DNA from: Candidatus Iainarchaeum sp. | GTDB taxonomy: Archaea; Iainarchaeota; Iainarchaeia; Iainarchaeales; GCA-2688035 | Assembly (NCBI GenBank): GCA_017610245.1 | Contig: JAFCCK010000025.1 | Location: 1-10,291, forward strand | Direction: 5' to 3' | DNA: 10,291 nt | Shown: positions 5,423-10,291 of the stretch, piece after piece | Numbering within the stretch: position 1 is the first letter of the stretch | Layout: each line of letters opens with the position of its first letter | Made by a program: the position numbers and the translations under genes | The notes under the pieces: model-generated | The model's database searches: none | What the model was told of the DNA's origin: nothing | What the model saw: the letters and a program-made list of their open reading frames with translations, nothing else

Positions 5423-6175
5423 CTATTTCTCCACAAACTTCCCGCACTTTGGGCAATAGTATTTTATCCTGTCCGCAAGCTTTTCAATTTTTTCCGCACA
5501 TTTTTTGCAGTATGCAGTGCCGCATTCCGGGCAGTAAATCAGCTCAGCAGCAGCTGCTTTGCAGCTAGGGCATTCCTGTTGTTCTGCCTCTTTTTCCAGT
5601 GGCAGTTCCTTTGGCATCTCCTCCCCCAAACCAAGCTTTGAGAGCTCGCTTAGCTCGCCTTCCACCTTGGCTTTCTTCGCTGGCTTTTCCCCCTGCTCCT
5701 CAAAAAGGTCCTTGACATCTAACCCCTTTATTTTCTGCAGCACTTCACTAATATCCTTCTTTCGCGGCAAAGGCTTTTCCATTTCCTTTGCCGCAGCCTT
5801 CCTGGCCTTGCCTTTCCTTGCCATCCTGCCCTTCGCTCTCTCCACTTTCCTCAGCAACCTTTCCTTCTCCCGCTCAGTTTTCAGCTGTGAGAAAATGCTG
5901 TCAGCTATCTTGTCATACTCTTCTTTCTTGGGGAGCCTCCTGTGCTTTTTCTTAAACCGCTTCACTTCCCTCAGGGCAAGCTCCATGGCCTTCTTCTTTG
6001 CTTCTCCTGCAGCATCGCCCTCGACCTGTTTAAAAATAGTTTCACCAATTGATTCAGGCTCTTCTATTTCCTCTTCCTCGAGCTCGAGCAGTGCCTCTTC
6101 TGGCACATCCTCGCCCCTTTCCATTTTCCTGTGAAATCTCCTTAGCCTTCTTGGAACCTCTTCTCCCAAAAACAA
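5423..6175 (-). CDS. Charged protein with C-terminal eight-Cys cross-brace-type zinc module
   Basis: A 250-residue protein. Residues 1-195 are Lys/Glu/Arg-rich and probably helical or partly disordered (LELEEEEIEEPE at 30-41; LREVKRFKKKHRRLPKKEEY at 68-87; AKGRMARKGKARKAAAKEME at 114-133). The C-terminus has four CxxC pairs: Cys202/205, 215/218, 223/226 and 241/244, in the arrangement CxxC-x9-CxxC-x4-CxxC-x14-CxxC, enough for two zinc ions. The spacing recalls RING/FYVE-type cross-brace folds, though two tandem zinc ribbons are possible. It could bind nucleic acid or protein; no enzyme motif is seen. The TTG at 6175 is uncertain: TTG 6169 (codon 3) sits at a better distance from GGAAGGG, and ATG at codon 18 is another option. 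The opposite strand of this region reads as a serine-rich frame, an artefact of GAG/GAA codons. It diverges from the 6235 gene through a shared TATA region. Confidence 0.75.
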   Translation of the reverse strand: MFLGEEVPRRLRRFHRKMERGEDVPEEALLELEEEEIEEPESIGETIFKQVEGDAAGEAKKKAMELALREVKRFKKKHRRLPKKEEYDKIADSIFSQLKTEREKERLLRKVERAKGRMARKGKARKAAAKEMEKPLPRKKDISEVLQKIKGLDVKDLFEEQGEKPAKKAKVEGELSELSKLGLGEEMPKELPLEKEAEQQECPSCKAAAAELIYCPECGTAYCKKCAEKIEKLADRIKYYCPKCGKFVEK

Positions 6176-6200
6176 TCCCTTCCTGTTTTTGCTCTTAAAA

Positions 6201-6214
6201 ACCTTTTTATACTA
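6201..6214. promoter_or_regulatory. Shared TATA region of two divergent genes
   Basis: On the plus strand TTTTTATAC (6204-6212) is centred about 27 bases before the ATG at 6235, predicting a leaderless mRNA for the membrane-protein gene. On the minus strand the same bases read GTATAAAAAGG and lie about 33 bases before the TTG at 6175, leaving room for a short leader containing GGAAGGG. One A/T box thus appears to serve both directions, as at 438-447. Confidence 0.5.
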
Positions 6215-6234
6215 GTTTCGATTTAAAGTTTACC

Positions 6235-6777
6235 ATGCCCCTAAACATTGCGTTTGAGGTTTTATTGGCTATTATTGAGCTCCTGCGCCTTTCCATAATT
6301 ACTGTTATTCCCTGCTTTGTAATTGCCCTAGGAGCAGAACAACTGCACAGCAGGATTTCAAAGCGCTTCTCCCTCTCTTGGGCGAAGTCTGCCTTGATTT
6401 CCACATATTTAGCTGTAACCTTATTAATAATATTTTTGTATTCCATCCCAGGGTATTTGGGCTGGGCTGAGAGTCCCTTGACAGGGAAACCAATTCCAGC
6501 AGAACTGCAGCCCACAGCCCTCGACATAGCAGCATTGCTGCTCTTCGCAATAGTAAAGATTCTTCTCACAGCCCTCATCTACAGCATACTGCTGCTGCCA
6601 TTCATTTTCTTTGCAACATACGTGCTTGAAAAGCTGCGCGAAAGGGAGAAGCCATTTCCGCAGCTTGTTAATAAATTCATTGCAGTTTTCGCAGCAGTGC
6701 TTCTAGCTTGGATTATCCTATTGTTTGTTTTCCCCTTTTCAGCGGGAGGATTGCTTTATTTACTTTACTGGAGTTAA
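6235..6777 (+). CDS. Multi-pass membrane protein of unknown function
   Basis: A 180-residue, strongly hydrophobic protein with about four transmembrane segments: roughly 8-33 (with LLAIIELLRLSIITVIP), 51-72, 97-130 (long, perhaps two helices) and 147-168. A polar loop with Gly and Pro (GWAESPLTGKPIPAELQPTA) joins the second and third. Basic clusters (HSRISKRF near 38-45; LEKLREREKPF near 131-141) suggest cytoplasmic loops under the positive-inside rule. I see no catalytic motif and do not recognise a family. It is followed after 23 bases by the giant secreted protein gene, with no separate promoter seen, so the two probably share an mRNA. A role in exporting or anchoring that protein is possible but rests only on operon position. 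Confidence 0.72.
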   Translation: MPLNIAFEVLLAIIELLRLSIITVIPCFVIALGAEQLHSRISKRFSLSWAKSALISTYLAVTLLIIFLYSIPGYLGWAESPLTGKPIPAELQPTALDIAALLLFAIVKILLTALIYSILLLPFIFFATYVLEKLREREKPFPQLVNKFIAVFAAVLLAWIILLFVFPFSAGGLLYLLYWS

Positions 6778-6788
6778 TAAATTAATAT

Positions 6789-6793
6789 GGTGA
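6789..6793 (+). promoter_or_regulatory. Shine-Dalgarno of the giant secreted protein gene
   Basis: GGTGA lies seven bases before the ATG at 6801. It supports that ATG and shows the gene is translated from a leadered, probably bicistronic mRNA. An upstream ATG at 6787 runs into TAG after three codons and is not the start. Confidence 0.55.
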
Positions 6794-6800
6794 AATAGGC

Positions 6801-9800
6801 ATGCTTACAACAAGAATTTCCTGCCTTCTCATGGTAGTACTGCTCCTGTCGATGAATTTCCCTGCTGCCCTTGCGCAGTCAGAGGAGGAAAATCCTGCAG
6901 AGCCAGCTCCAGGAGAAATTCTGCCTGGCGATGAGAGAGAAGAAATTGCCCCTCCCTTAGATTTCGGCTTCGAGAGAAGCGGCTTCTCGTGCCACTCGCC
7001 CAGTACAAATCCAGAGGATAAAGTGCTGAATCCGGAGGAAGTGGCCAAGCTAAAGCAAAAGCTGCAGGTTGACAGCAATTTTACTGGCAGCGAAATCAGC
7101 AGTGACGCTCCTGCCAATCCCAATAGGAAAAAGCTTGGAAACCCAAACTCGGCAATTGTAATTCCGACGGGGGAGGGCAATGAGGCAACGCTGAAAGAAA
7201 TTCCCGATGAGAAATTCTCGCCGCTTGAGATGCAGCACTGGCTCTTCAAGAGATTTGACGGTCCTTTCGCATTCGGAATCTCCCTTGACGATACCCTCAG
7301 GATTGGGCGGTGCCAAGACATTGCGAAAATGGAGGAAGAAGGGGCAGGCTGTCCTGTTGAGGGAAAGCTCCAGTACTTGAGGAACAGTGGGGAGGGCATT
7401 GTGAGCGACTTCAAGCTCGTTGCAAGCGATTTCAAAAACATTTTCACCGAGGATGCAGTAAACTTCATAAAAGGGGAAAAAACAATTCCGCAACTCTCAA
7501 AAGAGGAAGAGGAGGCTCTCCGCCTTAACATGGCTGCCGAGGAAGATTTGGAGAACATGAAATACAAGGCTTACACAAGGCCTGAGGAGCTGATTCCAAA
7601 CACTATCAAGGCAGAGGCCTTTTCCACCTCGCTTGGCTCAACCTGCAACACAGCTGACTGCTTGATAAGCAGCTACAGCATGTTTGACAAGTACTTCAAC
7701 AGCTGGTTTGCCGCTGACTTGGTTATAAGCAATTTCGGGCCCACGCTATTTGGGCAGGCGAAGCGCTATCTTAGCTATCCCACGAGGCACGGCTGGCCCT
7801 GGAGCATAGAGCAGAACCGCTTGTTCCAAGCATTCAGGAGAAAATTTATGGGGCCAGATTCATGGTATGGGCAAATGAGGGCCAGGAGAATGCTTCTAAG
7901 AGCCAGAAAATACGGCTTTGGGGAATTCTGGACAAAGATGATTGAAAACAATGACTGGGATTCTGGTTATAGCGCAATGAAGGGCGGCAGCTTCAGAAAA
8001 TGGATTAATGAAGCAATGAAGCCGGGGGGCTACCTTGATGAGATAAAAGACCCCATAAGAAGGGGAGAGTTCTTCAAGCTTATAAGGGAAATGAGGGGCT
8101 ACAGTAGGGCGCAGAGAGACATACTGAATGCAGCGCATGACGCTTACACCAAAGCATTGGCGAGATACGGCCCTGACAGCCTGGAGGCAAGGCACGCTTT
8201 GGTAGAGTATGGTAGAGTCAACTTCCATATGATGGACCAGATGGATGAATTGCTCAGCCTTGATGCTCCAGAATGGTGGCTTCGCGATAGCTATGCAGGA
8301 ATGTATCCCTATGCTGTAAAGCATGAGCAAAGCGGTGCAGTTGTAACACTTGTAAGCGATTCCCAGCACATTGATAATATTGGGAGAAAGTTTGTTCAAG
8401 ATGGCGACTGGAGCGACTTTTCCAGGTGGGGCAACCAAGCCTATGAGACAACCCCAGAGGGTTTCATCCAGCTTTATGAAGCTGACCCCACTGGAACCTT
8501 CATAGATTCTGTTCCTGTTGAGGATTTGAAGAAGCACTTCTCCCGTTATAGGGACAAGATGATTCAAACAGAAAAGGGAGACCTACTTAAACTGGATGAG
8601 GTAAACGTTGACTATATTCTGAGTGAGGCCCCTGGCTCTGGAAAGGTAAAGGTTTACGAGCTAAACTGGAAGAAAGGCCCTGCCTTATCCCCTGAAGATC
8701 TCGCTGCCAAGCTCACCCACAGCAGGGTAAGGGGCAGGCTTGCAGGAAACTACCCTGAAAATATGGGGTGGCTCTATGACCAGTTAGTGGAAAAGAATTT
8801 CGCTGGATTGGACAGGCACTATCTCTCTATCCTGGACAGGGCGATGGCAAGGGAAGAGGAAATATTGAAGAGCTACTTCTCGCTGCGCGGTGGAGCAAAA
8901 TGGACTGTTCTGCCGTTTGCGTATTGGGGAGCAAAGAGGGGCTTTGGCTATGAAGGCATTTCTGCTTACATGCTGCCCGACACCTGGCGGGAGATAGAAT
9001 TCTATCTGGGGGACGCACCCCTCTACAACGATGCATTCGTTGACTTCTTTGCCCAGCATGGCAGTGATGAGGGCGACATCTTCAGGCAGGTGCTGAACAA
9101 GCTTCCCTGGAAAATGGTGCTGAATTATATAAGCGAAACCTACAATCCCGCAAAGGAAACCTTTGACAGGCTTACTGGTAAAGGCTGGCGCCCAAAGGTT
9201 GAGAATGTAGCTTACTTCACTTCAACAGGGGATGAATGTGCGGGCTGCGGCGCTGTTCTGAAACTACGCTCCCAGGAAACTGCTGTTACTGGCAAGGGAG
9301 ACATGAGCATTGAATTCAAGAGCACGCAGAGCATGGAATCTTTCCTTCTGGAAGATGCGATTACAAAGGAAGCAAGGAAGGAAGGCTCTACACTGATTGC
9401 ATACGGCCATCACACTAATATCAGGGGCAAGGCAGCAGATGCAGAGCAGAGCGAGGAAACAGATCTGATTGAGGCGCAGAGGGAAAAGGAAACATGCAGG
9501 GACAAGGTGCAGGAACTTGGCATTGGTCTCGGCTGGGTTGGAAGCAAGCTCGGAAAGCCTGCAAGGATTGGGGCTGTTCTTGCATTTGGAGAATCCCTTA
9601 CCTATGCAATATTTGGCTGGAGCGGCATAATAGGCTCGGTAATACAGCAAACCCTGATTACCCCAAAGCTACAGGGCTGCGTTGACGACCAGGAGGGCTA
9701 CTTTGTGCATGTGTTTGCCCCGAGCGAGGAGGAGCAGGAAGACCAAGAAACAGGGAGCGAGAAGGCATCAGAGAAGGCATCTGAAATAATAAAAGATGTT

Positions 9801-10291
9801 TCTGACAGGCTCCTCAGGGAAAAGGATGAGGAAGATAAGAGCACAAGCTTTATGGAGAAAGCAAAAGACCAGATAAGGGAGCAGGTGGAAAAGCTTGAGG
9901 ACAAGGCAAGAAGCAATACCATCCTGCAGGCAACGGTTGAAACACAAGGAACAGCGGACGGTGCGCTCTTCTCAAAGGAGCTGTTTTTCTTTTGGTTCAA
10001 GGGAGAGACGAATGCAGCAAAATATGACGACCAAACAAAGATGCTGATATCTGACCCTGAAAATGATATTAATGTTCTGATCGACAACAAGGCTGGCGTG
10101 ATTTCTGTGAATGGCGAGCCAATTATCACAAGCACTGACCATGTAAGGCTTAGCGCACCCAATAGCAATATTCCTGCTGTTGAGATTCCGCAGAGGATTG
10201 GCGAGATTGGTTTGCCTACAGATAGCGATGCTCTCCTCTTCGAATGGAAGGCAAATGGGCAGTTCAGTGTTGAGGCAAGGGAACTGCTTGA
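6801..10291 (+). CDS. Giant secreted protein, N-terminal 1163 residues, continues past the right edge
   Basis: I translated this frame from the ATG to the end of the window: 1163 codons with no stop. It starts with a clear Sec signal peptide: MLTTR, a hydrophobic core (CLLMVVLLLSMNF) and an AxA site (PAALA|Q) cleaved after about residue 25. Next come an acidic, Pro-rich linker (26-55); a mixed domain with Cys64, 171 and 184; a Cys pair in STCNTADCLISSYSMFDKYF (Cys282/287); a long Trp/Tyr/Arg-rich helical region to about 800; CAGC at 813-816; an apolar stretch at about 907-954 (GIGLGWVGSKLG through WSGIIGSVIQQ); a charged coiled-coil-like segment at about 975-1040 (with EKASEKAS at 987-994); and a probable beta-rich part (ISDPENDINVLIDN, GVISVNGEPIIT). 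No known catalytic motif is seen. It follows a multi-pass membrane protein gene in an apparent operon. A large surface or fibre-associated protein, possibly an archaeosortase substrate, is my inference; the C-terminus that would decide this is missing. Confidence 0.85.
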   Translation, partial: MLTTRISCLLMVVLLLSMNFPAALAQSEEENPAEPAPGEILPGDEREEIAPPLDFGFERSGFSCHSPSTNPEDKVLNPEEVAKLKQKLQVDSNFTGSEISSDAPANPNRKKLGNPNSAIVIPTGEGNEATLKEIPDEKFSPLEMQHWLFKRFDGPFAFGISLDDTLRIGRCQDIAKMEEEGAGCPVEGKLQYLRNSGEGIVSDFKLVASDFKNIFTEDAVNFIKGEKTIPQLSKEEEEALRLNMAAEEDLENMKYKAYTRPEELIPNTIKAEAFSTSLGSTCNTADCLISSYSMFDKYFNSWFAADLVISNFGPTLFGQAKRYLSYPTRHGWPWSIEQNRLFQAFRRKFMGPDSWYGQMRARRMLLRARKYGFGEFWTKMIENNDWDSGYSAMKGGSFRKWINEAMKPGGYLDEIKDPIRRGEFFKLIREMRGYSRAQRDILNAAHDAYTKALARYGPDSLEARHALVEYGRVNFHMMDQMDELLSLDAPEWWLRDSYAGMYPYAVKHEQSGAVVTLVSDSQHIDNIGRKFVQDGDWSDFSRWGNQAYETTPEGFIQLYEADPTGTFIDSVPVEDLKKHFSRYRDKMIQTEKGDLLKLDEVNVDYILSEAPGSGKVKVYELNWKKGPALSPEDLAAKLTHSRVRGRLAGNYPENMGWLYDQLVEKNFAGLDRHYLSILDRAMAREEEILKSYFSLRGGAKWTVLPFAYWGAKRGFGYEGISAYMLPDTWREIEFYLGDAPLYNDAFVDFFAQHGSDEGDIFRQVLNKLPWKMVLNYISETYNPAKETFDRLTGKGWRPKVENVAYFTSTGDECAGCGAVLKLRSQETAVTGKGDMSIEFKSTQSMESFLLEDAITKEARKEGSTLIAYGHHTNIRGKAADAEQSEETDLIEAQREKETCRDKVQELGIGLGWVGSKLGKPARIGAVLAFGESLTYAIFGWSGIIGSVIQQTLITPKLQGCVDDQEGYFVHVFAPSEEEQEDQETGSEKASEKASEIIKDVSDRLLREKDEEDKSTSFMEKAKDQIREQVEKLEDKARSNTILQATVETQGTADGALFSKELFFFWFKGETNAAKYDDQTKMLISDPENDINVLIDNKAGVISVNGEPIITSTDHVRLSAPNSNIPAVEIPQRIGEIGLPTDSDALLFEWKANGQFSVEARELL
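9759..9782 (+). repeat. 12-base tandem duplication inside the giant gene
   Basis: GAGAAGGCATCA is followed directly by GAGAAGGCATCT. It is in frame and encodes EKAS twice (residues 987-994) within the charged, helical segment. Near-identity at the DNA level, with one third-position difference, suggests a recent slippage duplication rather than a functional repeat. Confidence 0.6.

Noticed and set aside
6071..6096. Palindrome-like CTCGAGCTCGAG sequence
   Set aside because: It encodes a Glu/Leu-rich stretch of the minus-strand gene and is explained by codon composition; no operator role is supported.
5559..6134. A 191-residue serine-rich plus-strand frame
   Set aside because: Its Ser/Phe runs are the complement of Glu/Lys codons in the minus-strand gene, which has four CxxC pairs and a TATA box.
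6782..7567. A 261-residue serine-rich minus-strand frame
   Set aside because: It overlaps the signal peptide and N-terminal domain of the giant secreted protein, whose frame continues unbroken for 1163 codons with a good Shine-Dalgarno site.
8199..8220. Short direct repeat GGTAGAGT separated by two bases
   Set aside because: It is in frame in the giant gene (VEYGRV), is very short and has no further copies nearby.
7896..8567. A 223-residue minus-strand frame
   Set aside because: It has no domain features and is wholly inside the open frame of the giant protein; antisense frames of this length arise easily opposite a long gene with biased codon use.

Overview
The window reads as archaeal. 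Starts are preceded at about 25-30 bases by A/T-rich TATA boxes rather than bacterial -35/-10 pairs, several genes appear leaderless, Shine-Dalgarno sites are of the GGTGA type, and the proteins include class III (archaellin/pilin-type) signal peptides and an archaeosortase. The style (short operons, several small membrane proteins, Cys-rich pilins, one giant secreted protein) resembles DPANN archaea such as Woesearchaeota, Pacearchaeota or Diapherotrites. That placement is an inference from style, not a database result.

Layout. 1-394 (-): start of a gene leaving the left edge, probably the N-terminal domain of a type II/IV secretion (pilus/archaellum-type) ATPase. 395-468: divergent promoter built on a perfectly palindromic TATA box. 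469-1224 (+): GT2-family glycosyltransferase. 1264-1806 (+): archaeosortase with a visible Cys/Arg/His triad. 1811-2026 (-): small two-helix membrane protein. 2131-2649 (+): pilin-like protein with its own promoter and a TTG start. 2724-5422 (+): five-gene operon of a 56-residue membrane peptide and four pilin-like or pseudopilin-like proteins, tightly spaced or overlapping. 5423-6175 (-): lysine/glutamate-rich protein ending in an eight-cysteine zinc module. 6201-6214: second shared divergent TATA region. 6235-6777 (+): multi-pass membrane protein. 6801->10291 (+): the first 1163 residues of a giant protein with a Sec signal peptide, running off the right edge without a stop.

The most coherent reading is a cell-surface locus. 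The ATPase would power assembly of a type IV pilus-like fibre. One separately expressed pilin (2131) plus an operon of accessory or minor pilins would supply subunits. The glycosyltransferase and archaeosortase would modify or anchor surface proteins, and the giant secreted protein is a candidate surface or fibre-associated partner. The link between the last gene and the pilins is positional only. Genes cover nearly the whole window and the largest gap is about 100 bases. I saw no tRNA, rRNA, CRISPR array, insertion sequence or attachment site.
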